Below are positions 16,895 through 25,976 of a stretch of 64,000 nt of DNA, piece by piece. Every line of letters begins with the position of its first letter. Positions within the stretch are counted from its first letter, which is position 1. The notes beneath the pieces are model-generated. The model made no database searches and was not told the origin of the DNA. It saw only the letters and a list, made by a program, of their open reading frames with translations. The position numbers were made by a program, and so were the translations under genes. Origin of the DNA: Streptomyces dangxiongensis (lineage in GTDB: Bacteria; Actinomycetota; Actinomycetes; Streptomycetales; Streptomycetaceae); NCBI RefSeq assembly GCF_003675325.1, contig NZ_CP033073.1:5022001-5086000 (forward strand). The letters are read 5' to 3'.

Positions 16895-19800
16895 GTGGTG
16901 GTGCACGTCGAACGGGACGAGGTGGAGCGGCCGTTCGTCGCGCAGTTGGAGGCCATGGGGTGGACGCATGTGCCGGGCGTGGAGTTGGACGAGCTCGACG
17001 CGGCTGTGCCGCTGCTGGTCGACCAGCTCGGGCCCGCGCTGCGGCGGATCAACCTCCGGGGCAGTGACGGTCAGCCCTGGATGGGCGAGGACGACATCCG
17101 GCGGGCGGTCGGCGAGCTCGCCTCCCTCTCCCTCGGCAAGGGCGTCGTGCAGGCGAACCTCGCCGCTACCGACATGCTGCTCCACGGCTGGACGCTTCCC
17201 TCGCCCTCCGCCGCGCACGGTGGTCCGTCCGCCACCGTCCAGTACGTCGAGTGGCATCCGGATTTCGTCACGCGCAACACCTTCACCGTCGTCGACCAGC
17301 TCCGCGTGCGCAGTCGCTCCGGCGAGCTGTCGATACTCGACGTCGTCCTGTTCGTGAACGGCATTCCGCTCGTCGCCGTCGAGTGCAAGAGCCCCGATCT
17401 CGCCGAGCCCGTCCGCAGCGCCGTGCTCGATCTCCGTCACTACGCCGGGAGTCCCGTTCCGGACCTCGACGCCACCTTGGCTCCGGTCCCCGCCGGTGTG
17501 CCGGAACTGTTCCGGACCGTGCAGCTCCTCGTCGCCGCGACCGGCGAGACCGCCCACCTGGGCACCGTCACCTCCGAGCCCGAGCACTTCCACCCGTGGC
17601 GCAGCGTCGAACCGGAGGAGGAGGGCACACTGCGGCGGGAGCTGCGTACCGCCGGACTGCTCGCGGACGGCGCCGACCCGGCCGCGCCTGCGCCGCTTGG
17701 CGAGCAGCAGAAGCTCGTCGGTGTGGTCCTGCGGCCGGCCGCCCTGCTCAACGTCGTACGGCACTACGTGATCCCGATGGCCGTCGAGTCCGGGGCGGAC
17801 GGCGGGGCCGTGCGGACCGTGAAAGCCGTCGCCCGGCACCAGCAGTACCGGGCCGCCGAGAAGGCCGTCCGCAGACTGCTGACCGGGCGGACCCGTGCCG
17901 GGCGGGACACCGAGGACGAGCGCGGCGGTGTCATCTGGCACACGCAGGGCTCCGGCAAGTCGCTGACCATGACGTTCCTGGTGCGACGCGTGCATCTGCA
18001 CCCTCGGCTCAGTGAGTTCATGGTGGTCGTGGTCACCGACCGCACCCAGTTGCAGACTCAGCTCTCACGGACGCTGAAGCTCAGCGAGTCCGACGTCGAG
18101 ACGGCGGAAACCCGGACGCAAATGGAGGGGCTGCTGCGCGACGGCGGGCGGCGCGTCGTCTTCGGCATGATCCAGAAGTACGGGACCGGCTTCACCTTCG
18201 CCGGGGACGCGGAAGGCAGCGGGGACGACCGGGATCTGACGGGAGAGGGAGCGGGCCGGAGCGAGGACGAAAGCCCTGGCCCCGTACCGGACTTCCCCGA
18301 GTGCAACAAGTCGCCGGACATCCTCGTCCTCGTCGACGAGGCACACCGCTCCCACACCAGCGTCCTGCACGCCGCCCTGCGCAAGGCGATCCCGAACGCC
18401 GCCAAGATCGGGTTCACGGGTACGCCGATCATCACCGGGCGCGAGGAGGACACGCGCCGGATCTTCGGGCGGGGCTACTCGCCGCGGGGCTTCCTCGACG
18501 AGTACCGGATGGAGGACGCCGAGCACGACGGCGTCGTCGTCCGTATCCGCTACGAGGGACGGACCGGGGAGGGCGAGGTCCGTGACGGGGAGGTCCTCGA
18601 CAGGGGGTTCGACGACCTCGTCCGGGACCGCACCCCCGAGGAGCGGGCCGCGCTGCTCAAGCGGTGGCCCACCGAGCGGGACGTCGCCGAGTCCGTTCCC
18701 ATGATCGAGGCGAAGGCCGAGGACATGCTGGAGCACTGGGTGACCACCGTGCTGCCCGGCGGCTTCAAGGCACAGGTCGCGGCCGTCAGCCGGAAGGCGG
18801 CCGTGCAGTACCACCACGCCCTGCGCAAGGCCCGTGACGAACTGCTGGCGCAGTTGCACGAGTTCGACCCGGAGTCGGTGACGGGAACACCACTGGAGAA
18901 GCTGTCCGCCAGACAGCGGTATCTCCACCAGGCTTACCAGTTCCGGGCGCTGCTGCGGCGGATCGACTTCGTTCCCGTCATCTCCCCGGGTTCTGGCCAC
19001 AAGCGCGGGGAATGGAGGGAGTGGACCGACGCCGGCCGCCAGGAGGCGTACACCGAGCGCTTTCAGAAGGCGTTCCCCGAGCTGAAGCCCGATCCGGAGT
19101 GGGTCGCGGTGACCCCCTTCAACCCACCGCAGGCCCTGACTCCGCCCACCGGTCCCGCCGGCGGGATGAACACCCCGTGGTCCGAGGCCGCGAACAGCGA
19201 GCCGCCGCTCCCCGCCTCGGTGCCCGACCCCGTGCACCCCGACAGCCCCATCGCGTTCCTGATCGTAAAGTCCATGCTGCTCACCGGATTCGACGCCCCG
19301 CGCGAACAGGTGCTCTACCTGGACCGGCCGATCCGGGACGCTGAGCTGCTCCAGGCCGTCGCGCGTGTCAACCGCACCTCGCCCGGTAAGGAAGTCGGTT
19401 ACGTCGTCGACTACTACGGCGTCTTCGAGCACCTCTCCAGCGCCCTCGCCGGGTACCGGAACGCCGACGTCACCGACACCATGCGCGATCTGTCCTACGA
19501 GGTGGACAAGCTCGGGCCCGCTGCCCAGAAGGTCCGCGACTTCCTGGGACGCAACGGCATCGACGACGCGCAGCTCGACCAGCTCGCCAAACTGGGGCCC
19601 GCGGCCCTCGCACTGCAACCCGAAGACCTGCGGTTCGGCTTCGACGAGGTGCTGCACGAGTTCCTCGCCACCCTCGAACGCGTCCTCCCGCACGAGGACG
19701 CCCTGGACTGCGTGGCGGACGCCCGGCGCTGGAGCCTGCTCCAGAAGCGGGTGCGGCGGCTGTGCCGGGACGCCGAGGGCGGCACGTTCACGCTGCGCCG

Positions 19801-20464
19801 GTACGGGCGCAAGGTCCGGGCGATGATCGCCGACCACCTCGAAGGGCCCGAGATCGACCAGGTCATCCCGCCGGTCTCGCTCACGGCTCTCACCTTCGAC
19901 GACGCCGTGCGACGGCTGCCGCCGCAGGAGGCGGCGGCGGAGATGGGCCATGCGCTCCGCTTCCACCTGGAGGAACGGACGAAGCGGGAGGACCCCGCGA
20001 AGTACGAAAGGCTCTCCAAGCGCCTGGAAGAGATCCTGCGCACGATGCCGGGTCGCTTCGAGGAGCAGATCGAGGAGTTCGGCCCGCTGATCGAGGAGGC
20101 CAGGCAGGAGCAGGAGGAGTCCCCGGAACTCGCCGGTCTCACGCCGCTCGAACAGAGGGTGTACCGGCTCGTGGAGCAGATCCTGGAGGACACCCCCGGG
20201 ATCAGGCTCGCCGATGGCGGAGACGTCAGACGGCTCACGGGCAAGGTGTGCGACGTGGCCACCGGGGTCATGGCCAGGGCGTCGTACCAGGGGCAGCACC
20301 AGGACATCAGCATGCTGGCCGGAGACCTCCAGGATGCCTTGCTCAGTAACGATGTCCGGCCCGTGGGCGGAAACTGGGCGTCGTTGGAGAACGCCGCTGA
20401 GCGCCTGGCGTCCTTCGCGCAGGACAACCTGCGGCAGTTCCGAAGCAGGGCGAGGGGAGAATAG
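16895..20464 (+). CDS. hsdR: Type I restriction-modification system, restriction and translocation subunit
   Basis: I start HsdR at the first of three tandem GTG codons (16895), about ten bases after GGAGAGG, giving 1189 residues. An in-frame ATG at 16850 has no ribosome site. The PD-(D/E)xK nuclease is near residues 145-165: an LDVVLFVNG strand, then VECKS with the catalytic E and K. SF2 motor motifs follow: Walker A HTQGSGKS near 350, VDEAH near 480, GFTGTP near 508 and LLTGFDAPREQ near 795. The C-terminal part is the helical HsdM-binding region. It cuts DNA lacking methylation after translocation. It is separated from hsdM/hsdS by the four-gene regulatory module. Confidence 0.93.
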   Translation: MVVHVERDEVERPFVAQLEAMGWTHVPGVELDELDAAVPLLVDQLGPALRRINLRGSDGQPWMGEDDIRRAVGELASLSLGKGVVQANLAATDMLLHGWTLPSPSAAHGGPSATVQYVEWHPDFVTRNTFTVVDQLRVRSRSGELSILDVVLFVNGIPLVAVECKSPDLAEPVRSAVLDLRHYAGSPVPDLDATLAPVPAGVPELFRTVQLLVAATGETAHLGTVTSEPEHFHPWRSVEPEEEGTLRRELRTAGLLADGADPAAPAPLGEQQKLVGVVLRPAALLNVVRHYVIPMAVESGADGGAVRTVKAVARHQQYRAAEKAVRRLLTGRTRAGRDTEDERGGVIWHTQGSGKSLTMTFLVRRVHLHPRLSEFMVVVVTDRTQLQTQLSRTLKLSESDVETAETRTQMEGLLRDGGRRVVFGMIQKYGTGFTFAGDAEGSGDDRDLTGEGAGRSEDESPGPVPDFPECNKSPDILVLVDEAHRSHTSVLHAALRKAIPNAAKIGFTGTPIITGREEDTRRIFGRGYSPRGFLDEYRMEDAEHDGVVVRIRYEGRTGEGEVRDGEVLDRGFDDLVRDRTPEERAALLKRWPTERDVAESVPMIEAKAEDMLEHWVTTVLPGGFKAQVAAVSRKAAVQYHHALRKARDELLAQLHEFDPESVTGTPLEKLSARQRYLHQAYQFRALLRRIDFVPVISPGSGHKRGEWREWTDAGRQEAYTERFQKAFPELKPDPEWVAVTPFNPPQALTPPTGPAGGMNTPWSEAANSEPPLPASVPDPVHPDSPIAFLIVKSMLLTGFDAPREQVLYLDRPIRDAELLQAVARVNRTSPGKEVGYVVDYYGVFEHLSSALAGYRNADVTDTMRDLSYEVDKLGPAAQKVRDFLGRNGIDDAQLDQLAKLGPAALALQPEDLRFGFDEVLHEFLATLERVLPHEDALDCVADARRWSLLQKRVRRLCRDAEGGTFTLRRYGRKVRAMIADHLEGPEIDQVIPPVSLTALTFDDAVRRLPPQEAAAEMGHALRFHLEERTKREDPAKYERLSKRLEEILRTMPGRFEEQIEEFGPLIEEARQEQEESPELAGLTPLEQRVYRLVEQILEDTPGIRLADGGDVRRLTGKVCDVATGVMARASYQGQHQDISMLAGDLQDALLSNDVRPVGGNWASLENAAERLASFAQDNLRQFRSRARGE

Positions 20465-20468
20465 GCGG

Positions 20469-21260
20469 GTGACCGTCCCGGCCGATCCTTCGACGTACTC
20501 CGCTCCCGAAGCCCACCTCACTGTGGACGGGCTGTCCCTTCGGGTGTGTGCCAGCGCCCGAAGGAAACGGTTCGCACTGACCGTCGAGACCGACGCGACC
20601 CTCACCCTGCACACCCCGGCCGGGCGCTCGACGGCCGAGGCGGAGCAGTTCGTCCGCGCGCACCGGGACTGGCTGCTGACCAAGCGGCGGGAGCGGGAGC
20701 GCACGCGCCCGCTCAGCCCCGTCAAGCAGCTCGCCGACGGAGAGGTCTTCCGCTACCTGGGGAGGACGTACCGGCTGGCCGTGTCCGGTGAGGAGGGGGC
20801 GGGCGGAGGAGTCCGGCTGATCGCGGGGCGCCTCATCATGGGCACGGATCTGGCGGCACAGCCGCAGGCGGGTCGGGCAGCGCTGGTCGACTGGTACTGC
20901 CGGGCCGGCCGGAACTGGACGGGACATCGGCTGCAGCCCTGGGCGGCCCGCATGGGGGTGGCCGAGCCGGAACTCGACGTGCGGGACCTGGGGGACCGAT
21001 GGGGTTCGTACCGGCCGCCGCAGGCCGGGGCGGGCGCCAAGGGGCTGATGAGCCTCGGGTGGCCGCTCTTCCAGCTGCCCATGCATCTGATCGACTACGT
21101 CATCGCCCATGAGCTGGCCCACGTGAAGGTGTCCGGGCACCGAGAGGACTTCTGGCGGCTGCTGCGGATCGCGCTGCCCGAGTACGAAGAGCGGCGGGCG
21201 GACCTCGACGAGCTGGGGCGGCGACTCTGGATGGGTGATATTCGGGTAGGTCCTGGGTGA
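20469..21260 (+). CDS. YgjP-type metal-dependent peptidase (M48/WLM-like)
   Basis: The GTG at 20469, four bases after the hsdR stop, gives 263 residues. Seen: the YgjP N-terminal RKRFALTVETDATLTLHTPAG block, WG...S near residue 178 (DRWGSY), and the zinc site YVIAHELAHVKVSGH, with HELAH at about residues 214-218 and a following conserved H..DFW. This is the SprT/WLM-like metallopeptidase fold. Genes of this family are often directly downstream of hsdR in type I loci. Why is not known, although a protein-turnover role in controlling restriction is a fair guess. It is the last gene of the island. Confidence 0.85.
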   Translation: MTVPADPSTYSAPEAHLTVDGLSLRVCASARRKRFALTVETDATLTLHTPAGRSTAEAEQFVRAHRDWLLTKRRERERTRPLSPVKQLADGEVFRYLGRTYRLAVSGEEGAGGGVRLIAGRLIMGTDLAAQPQAGRAALVDWYCRAGRNWTGHRLQPWAARMGVAEPELDVRDLGDRWGSYRPPQAGAGAKGLMSLGWPLFQLPMHLIDYVIAHELAHVKVSGHREDFWRLLRIALPEYEERRADLDELGRRLWMGDIRVGPG

Positions 21261-21324
21261 CTCCTCGCATGTAGGTAGTTCAGTCACCGCAGTGCTGCCA
21301 GATCCCGTCCACCTACTCCGGCCT

Positions 21325-21670
21325 GACCCGCCCGGTGCTGGCGGTGTCCGGCGACGGCGGCGCGCTGTACTCCGTCGCGGAACTGGCCACGGCCCGCCAG
21401 TACGACCTGCCGGTCACCTGGCTGATCGTCGACGACGGCGGCTACGGCATCCTGCGCGAGTACATGACGGAGGCCTTCGGCCGGACGACGGCGACGGACC
21501 TGACCGGCCCGGACTTCGTGGCCCTCGCCGAGTCCTTCGGCGTCCCGGGGGTCCGGACGACCCCGGAGTCCCTGCGTAGGGACCTGATCGACGCCCTGTC
21601 CGCCCCGGGCCCGTCGGTGGTGGTACTCCCGGCGGTACTGAGGATGTTCGCGCCGACGCATCTGGCTTGA
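21325..21670 (+). pseudogene. 5'-truncated duplicate of the ThDP enzyme gene (right copy of the island direct repeat)
   Basis: This frame encodes the last 110 or so residues of the ThDP enzyme of 7084-8775, from the GDGG motif to the C-terminus. It has no upstream domain and no proper start region. At the DNA level it matches 8424-8765 with 16 differences over 342 bases. The last 92 bases are the divergent part: RRDLIDALS here against KKDLTKALS in the full gene. The copy probably carries the original chromosomal 3' end of the gene, left behind when the defence island entered. It is unlikely to make a working protein. Confidence 0.88.
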
Positions 21671-21839
21671 ACCCCCGCCCCGACGGGCGGCCCCGCTCTC
21701 GGCTCCCCTGCGCTCGGATGGGTGCTGTTCCGTCGTCGGGGAGCTGGTGCACGGAACTGCCCGGCCGTCGTGGCCGTCCTCTCGGGTGATCATGAACTGG
21801 CGGCCCTGACCAGGCCGTCACCGGCGGGGGAGGGCAGAC

Positions 21840-23180
21840 GTGTTCGAGGCTGTGTTCGGCGACGATCACTGGTTCCTGGGGGGACTCACCGTCCTCGCGA
21901 CCGTGCTCGGGGGGACGGCGTGGCGGGTGGCTCGGGGGTGCCGGGCCGAGCGGCCCTTCTGGTGGGTGCCGTTCGTGTTCTGCCTCACCGGCGTGCTCGG
22001 AGTCACACTCGCCATGCGTGGGGGCGGGGCCGGGAGGGGCGAGTGTGTGATCAACCATGAGGTCACCGAGCCGCTCTACACCACCCAGGGCCTGTGGAAC
22101 CTGGTGATGTTCGTGCCGGTCGGGCTGTTCGGGGTGCTCGCGTCGCGGCGGCCGGTGCCCGTGCTCGGTGGTGTGCTCGCGCTGCCCTGTCTCATCGAAC
22201 TCATCCAGGCGCTGGCCCCGTTGGCCGCCGGCGTCTGCGACAGCGCCGATGTCGAGATGAATGTGGCCGGGGGACTGGCCGGTCTCGCCGTGGGGCTGTC
22301 GGCGGTGCGTGGCCGGGTGGCCTGGCGGGCGCTGGGCAGGTCCACTGCGGTTGCCCTCGGGGTGCTCGGTGTCCTTGGGGCCACCGTGCTGCAGAGCGCG
22401 GTCACCCTGGAGCATGTCGACGGTTCCAGCGTCCGGGACGCCCACGGGGATGAGCGGGAGGCCGCCGAGCGGGCCGTACGGCAGGCCTTCGGGAACCGGT
22501 ACGAGATTGGTGACGTGCGCGTCAGTCCCGGCGTCGACGGCTACAACGGCTGGATGTCCGTCGAGTTCGCCGGCGGGTTCCCCGCGGAGCTGATGTGGCC
22601 TGGCGGGCGCCGGCTCACCGTCGACTTCGCCGGCACCTCCGGCGCGGGGTACGCCGTCCCCGGTGCCACCCAGCCCCACGACGCCCGGGACGCCTACCGC
22701 GTCGCCCGCGCCTACATGCGCGCCCACTACCCGTGGGCCGAGTCGGCCTCCTGGCATGTGACGCGCGCGGTGGGCCACTACGCGGGCGGCGGCGCGTGGG
22801 TCACCTCGTGGCGGTTCAGGGGGCGCGGGGTGGCCATGCCCCGCAGCCTCGATGTGCGGATCAGCCGGGCCGGGCGCGTCTACGGGCTGTCCGTCGACCT
22901 CGGCCCCACGCACGTGGAGCTGCCCGCGGGACTCCTCTCGGCACGGCAGGCCGAGTACCTCGTCAGGAAGCGGGAGCGGCGGAGCCGAGCCGATGCCGGG
23001 CACCTGCATATCCACGCCCGGGAGTTGACGACGGAGCGCGTCAAGGGGCATCAGGGGCCCTGGCGCGCGGTGTGGTCCGTGGAGGTGGCCGACCCGAGGT
23101 GCCGTCCCGACGGGGACGGGGACGGCTGTGAGCCCTACGTCACGTCGGTGGATGCCGCGACCCGGGAGATCGTCGACTGA
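21840..23180 (+). CDS. VanZ-family membrane protein with C-terminal extracellular domain
   Basis: The GTG at 21840, after GGGGGAG, gives 446 residues. The first 190 hold about six membrane segments with the VanZ pattern: an acidic/Asn segment followed by LWNLVMFVPVGLFG, then CLIELIQ, and DSADVEMNVAGGLAGLAVG. VanZ proteins are linked to low-level glycopeptide resistance and envelope biology, but most have no defined role. The remaining 250 residues are soluble and rich in Tyr, Trp and charged residues, for example SVEFAGGFPAELMWPGG. I do not recognise a named domain there. It probably faces the outside. It is the first intact gene downstream of the island. Confidence 0.78.
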   Translation: MFEAVFGDDHWFLGGLTVLATVLGGTAWRVARGCRAERPFWWVPFVFCLTGVLGVTLAMRGGGAGRGECVINHEVTEPLYTTQGLWNLVMFVPVGLFGVLASRRPVPVLGGVLALPCLIELIQALAPLAAGVCDSADVEMNVAGGLAGLAVGLSAVRGRVAWRALGRSTAVALGVLGVLGATVLQSAVTLEHVDGSSVRDAHGDEREAAERAVRQAFGNRYEIGDVRVSPGVDGYNGWMSVEFAGGFPAELMWPGGRRLTVDFAGTSGAGYAVPGATQPHDARDAYRVARAYMRAHYPWAESASWHVTRAVGHYAGGGAWVTSWRFRGRGVAMPRSLDVRISRAGRVYGLSVDLGPTHVELPAGLLSARQAEYLVRKRERRSRADAGHLHIHARELTTERVKGHQGPWRAVWSVEVADPRCRPDGDGDGCEPYVTSVDAATREIVD

Positions 23181-23317
23181 CACGGTGTGCCGAACACACG
23201 TCCCCTGAACTGGTGTACAGCCGTCCGCCCCACTGGTGAGTCTTCTCCGTAGCGCATGGGTGCGCTCGACGGCGTTGCAGACGACGCCTGTTCGATGTTC
23301 GAGGGGGGACTTTTTCC

Positions 23318-24244
23318 ATGACTTACCGGATATCCGGCCGGGCCGGTGTGCTCGCGGCCGCCGCCGTCGGTGCCGCGCTGCTCATACCGGCCGTCACCGC
23401 CGCCACCCCGGCCGCCGCCACGACACCCACCGTCGGCTGTACGTCCGCCAAGGCGGGCCTGGCCGACAAGCTGAAGAAGGACATCACGGCCGCCCTCGCC
23501 AACCGCAAGGGCACCGTCGCGGTCGGCCTGTACGACCGCAGCACCAAGACGACGTGCACGCTGCGCGCCACCAGCGCCTACGACTCGGCCAGCAGCGTCA
23601 AGGTCACCGTGCTCGCCGCGCTGCTGTGGGACGCCAAGAAGCACGACCGGTACCTGACGAGCACCGAGCAGTCGCTCGCCAAGGCCATGATCACGCAGTC
23701 GGACAACACCGCGACCAGCAAGCTGTGGAAGCAGCTCGGCGTGACGAAGATCAAGGGCTTCCTGACCACCGCCGGGATGACGAAGACCGTGCCGGGGGCG
23801 GACGGTTACTGGGGTCTGACCCAGGAGAACGTCGTCGACGAGCAGAAGCTGCTCAAGCTGGTCACCGCGAAGAACAGCGTGCTGAGCGACAACGCCCGCG
23901 CCTACATCCTGAAGCTGATGGGCCAGGTCGTCGCGGACCAGCGCTGGGGCACTCCGGCCGGGGCGCCGTCGTCCGTCTCCGTGCACGTCAAGAACGGTTG
24001 GCTGCAGCGCTCCACGCACGGCTGGCGCGTGCACAGCCTGGGCACCTTCAACGGCGCCGGACACGACTACGTGATGACGGTGCTGACGCAGGACGACAGC
24101 ACCATGGACTACGGCGTCACCACCATCCAGAACGTCGCCAGGGCCATCCACAAGGACCTGGTGCCGGCCACCTCCGGCGTCACCCGCTACACCCCGACCA
24201 GCGAGCCGCGCGAGGCGCTCGTCGCCGTACCGCCGCAGGGTTGA
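23318..24244 (+). CDS. Secreted serine hydrolase, class A beta-lactamase-like fold (copy 1)
   Basis: The ATG at 23318 follows GGGGGGA and gives 308 residues. An N-terminal signal peptide with AAAATT near residue 35 directs export. Penicillin-recognising motifs are seen: SxxK as SSVK (S92, K95) in DSASSVKVTVLAAL, SDN at 128-130, and KNG at 225-227 where a class A enzyme has KTG. The usual Glu166 region is not evident. Either a D,D-peptidase-like or a non-hydrolytic envelope role is possible. The gene has a close paralogue at 24992. Export outside the membrane is likely. Confidence 0.8.
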   Translation: MTYRISGRAGVLAAAAVGAALLIPAVTAATPAAATTPTVGCTSAKAGLADKLKKDITAALANRKGTVAVGLYDRSTKTTCTLRATSAYDSASSVKVTVLAALLWDAKKHDRYLTSTEQSLAKAMITQSDNTATSKLWKQLGVTKIKGFLTTAGMTKTVPGADGYWGLTQENVVDEQKLLKLVTAKNSVLSDNARAYILKLMGQVVADQRWGTPAGAPSSVSVHVKNGWLQRSTHGWRVHSLGTFNGAGHDYVMTVLTQDDSTMDYGVTTIQNVARAIHKDLVPATSGVTRYTPTSEPREALVAVPPQG

Positions 24245-24249
24245 GAAAC

Positions 24250-24279
24250 GGCCCGCCGGCCCTCCCGGGCCGGCGGGCC
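24250..24279. terminator. Hairpin terminator between convergent genes
   Basis: A 13-base-pair stem (24250-24262 with 24267-24279; arm GGCCCGCCGGCCC) closes a TCCC loop. It lies six bases after the stop of the beta-lactamase-like gene and 11 bases before the end of the convergent small-protein gene, so it can serve both. Confidence 0.8.
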
Positions 24280-24289
24280 GGGCCGGGTC

Positions 24290-24670
24290 CTAGTCGGCCG
24301 GTACGGTCAGCGCCACCGTGTCTCCGCCCGTCACGGCGAAGGTGCCGGACCCGCCGGCGGCGACCGTGCCGCTGTGGACGACCGCGCCCGCCGGTGTCCT
24401 CTCCGTCAGGGTAAGGGTCCGGTTCGTGAGGTTCGTGACCGCGAACTGGGTGGCCCCGGCCTGGACGCCGTCACCCTGCTCGGCGATGCCGGGAAGGAAC
24501 ACGAAGGTCTGCAGGGTCACCAGGTTGCCCGAGCTGCCCTTCTGCACGATCAGCACATCCCCGGTGGCCGCTGCCGCGGTGCCCTCCGAAGCCGCGACGG
24601 CGCCGAGCCCCGCCAGCAGTGCGAGGACGGCTCCCGTCACGGCGCGACGTCTGCCTCGTGTGGTCCCCAT
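24290..24670 (-). CDS. Small secreted protein of unknown function
   Basis: This 126-residue protein starts at the ATG at 24670. Its N-terminus is a twin-arginine-like and Sec-like signal (RGRRRAVTGAVLALLAG, cleavage near AAAATG at residue 35). The mature 90 residues are Gly/Thr/Val-rich and predicted to be beta-strand: FAVTNLTNRTLTLTERT and GTFAVTGGDTVALTV. There is no Cys and no catalytic motif visible. I do not recognise a family. It sits on the opposite strand between two paralogous beta-lactamase-like genes. Its relation to them is unclear. Confidence 0.65.
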   Translation of the reverse strand: MGTTRGRRRAVTGAVLALLAGLGAVAASEGTAAAATGDVLIVQKGSSGNLVTLQTFVFLPGIAEQGDGVQAGATQFAVTNLTNRTLTLTERTPAGAVVHSGTVAAGGSGTFAVTGGDTVALTVPAD

Positions 24671-24991
24671 CGTCTTCCCCTCCCTGATCGTGCCGCGCCC
24701 CGGGACGGGGCGGCGGCCGTGGCGCCGAGCCTCGCGGTGCCGGTGGCGGTGGGGGAAGAGGTACGGCGGGGGCGCACGAATGCACGCGGGCGCGCCGGAT
24801 GGCCGGAACGTGCCGCCGGCGCGGGGGTGTTGTCCGTTTCGCCCGGTCCGTCGACGGGTCCCCGTCCCGATGGCCGTCCCCCTGCGTCACCGAACTGTCG
24901 TGCCTGCGAACATGCGTGCAGTCGTCGGCGCGTGTCGCGGCCGGCGCACGACCGCAGGACGCCCGAACGACGTTCCAGGGGGACTCTGTTC
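24671..24991. other. Non-coding stretch upstream of the second beta-lactamase-like gene
   Basis: This 321-base gap separates divergent genes, so it should hold promoters for both. I see no gene with a ribosome site, no strong hairpin and no clear operator. Confidence 0.5.
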
Positions 24992-25912
24992 ATGACCCAC
25001 CGGATATCCGGCCGAGCCGGCGCGCTCGCGACCGCTCTCGGTGCCACGCTGCTCGTCGGCACCACCGCCCTTCCGGCCGCGGCGGCACCCACGGCCACCG
25101 TCAGTTGTACGTCCGCCAAGGCGGGTCTGGCCGACAAGTTGGAGAAGGACATCACGGCCGCCCTCGCGAACCGCGAGGGCACCGTCGCCGTCGGCCTGTA
25201 CGACCGCTCCACCGGCACCACCTGCACGCTGAACGCCACCACCGCCTTCGACTCGGCCAGCAGCGTCAAGGTCACCGTGCTCGCCGCGCTGCTGTGGGAC
25301 GCGAAGAAGCACGACCGGTACCTGACCGACACCGAGACCGCACTCGCCACGGCCATGATCACCGAGTCGGACAACGACGCGACCAGCAAGCTGTGGAAGC
25401 AGCTCGGCGTGACGAAGATCAAGGGCTTCCTGACCGCCGCCGGGATGACGAAGACCGTGCCGGGGGCGGACGGTTACTGGGGTCTGACCCAGGAGAACGT
25501 CACCGACGAGCAGAAGCTGCTCAAACTGGTCACCGCGAAGAACAGCGTGCTGAGCGACAACGCCCGCGCCTACATCCTGAAGCTGATGGGCCAGGTCGTC
25601 GCGGACCAGCGCTGGGGCACTCCGGCCGGGGCGCCGTCGTCCGTCTCCGTGCACGTCAAGAACGGCTGGCTGCAGCGCTCCACGCACGGCTGGCGCGTGC
25701 ACAGCCTGGGCACCTTCAACGGCGCCGGCCACGACTACATGATCACGGTGCTGACGCAGGACGACAGCACCATGGACTACGGCGTCACCACCATCCAGAA
25801 CGTCGCCAGGGCCATCCACAAGGACCTGGTGCCGGCCACCTCCGGCGTCACCCGCTACACCCCGACCAGCCAGCCGCGCGAGGCGCTCGTCGCCGTACCG
25901 CCGCGGAGCTGA
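24992..25912 (+). CDS. Secreted serine hydrolase, class A beta-lactamase-like fold (copy 2)
   Basis: The ATG at 24992, after AGGGGGA, gives 306 residues. It is nearly the same protein as that at 23318: long stretches from residue 35 to the end are identical, including DSASSVKVT, SDN and VKNGWLQ, while the signal peptides differ. Differences concentrate at the N-terminus and in short patches (TDTETALATAM here versus TSTEQSLAKAM). At the DNA level the 3' two thirds are nearly identical. A tandem duplication with later divergence or repeated gene conversion explains this. The function is as uncertain as for copy 1. Both carry KNG where classical beta-lactamases have KTG. Confidence 0.8.
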   Translation: MTHRISGRAGALATALGATLLVGTTALPAAAAPTATVSCTSAKAGLADKLEKDITAALANREGTVAVGLYDRSTGTTCTLNATTAFDSASSVKVTVLAALLWDAKKHDRYLTDTETALATAMITESDNDATSKLWKQLGVTKIKGFLTAAGMTKTVPGADGYWGLTQENVTDEQKLLKLVTAKNSVLSDNARAYILKLMGQVVADQRWGTPAGAPSSVSVHVKNGWLQRSTHGWRVHSLGTFNGAGHDYMITVLTQDDSTMDYGVTTIQNVARAIHKDLVPATSGVTRYTPTSQPREALVAVPPRS

Positions 25913-25976
25913 TCCGGGGCCGCGGCTTCACGGGGCGGTCTCCCGCCGGACACCGTCCCGTTCTACGGTGACCGCC

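Larger units (their letters stand above)
8766..21324. mobile_element. Putative inserted defence island bounded by direct repeats
   Basis: This 12.6-kb block lies between two copies of the 3' end of the ThDP enzyme gene. It contains only defence-type and regulatory genes: RloA, RloB, HsdM, HsdS, a DUF397/XRE/two-small-protein module, HsdR and a metallopeptidase. I see no integrase or transposase. A Campbell-type single crossover by a circular molecule carrying part of the ThDP gene would give exactly this arrangement. That would leave a hybrid full-length gene on the left and a 5'-truncated copy on the right. The boundary is seen directly, and the mechanism is inferred. Confidence 0.6.

Noticed and set aside
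8766..21324. Defence island as an integrase-type element with att sites
   Set aside because: No integrase, excisionase or tRNA target is seen. The flanking repeat is 342 bases, far longer than a usual att core.
21284..21793. Minus-strand open frame over the ThDP gene fragment
   Set aside because: The same frame is seen antisense to the intact ThDP gene at 7084-8775, so it is a duplicated shadow.
23318..24244. True class A beta-lactamase conferring resistance
   Set aside because: The KTG triad reads KNG, and no clear Glu166-type loop is visible, so the specific call is not supported.
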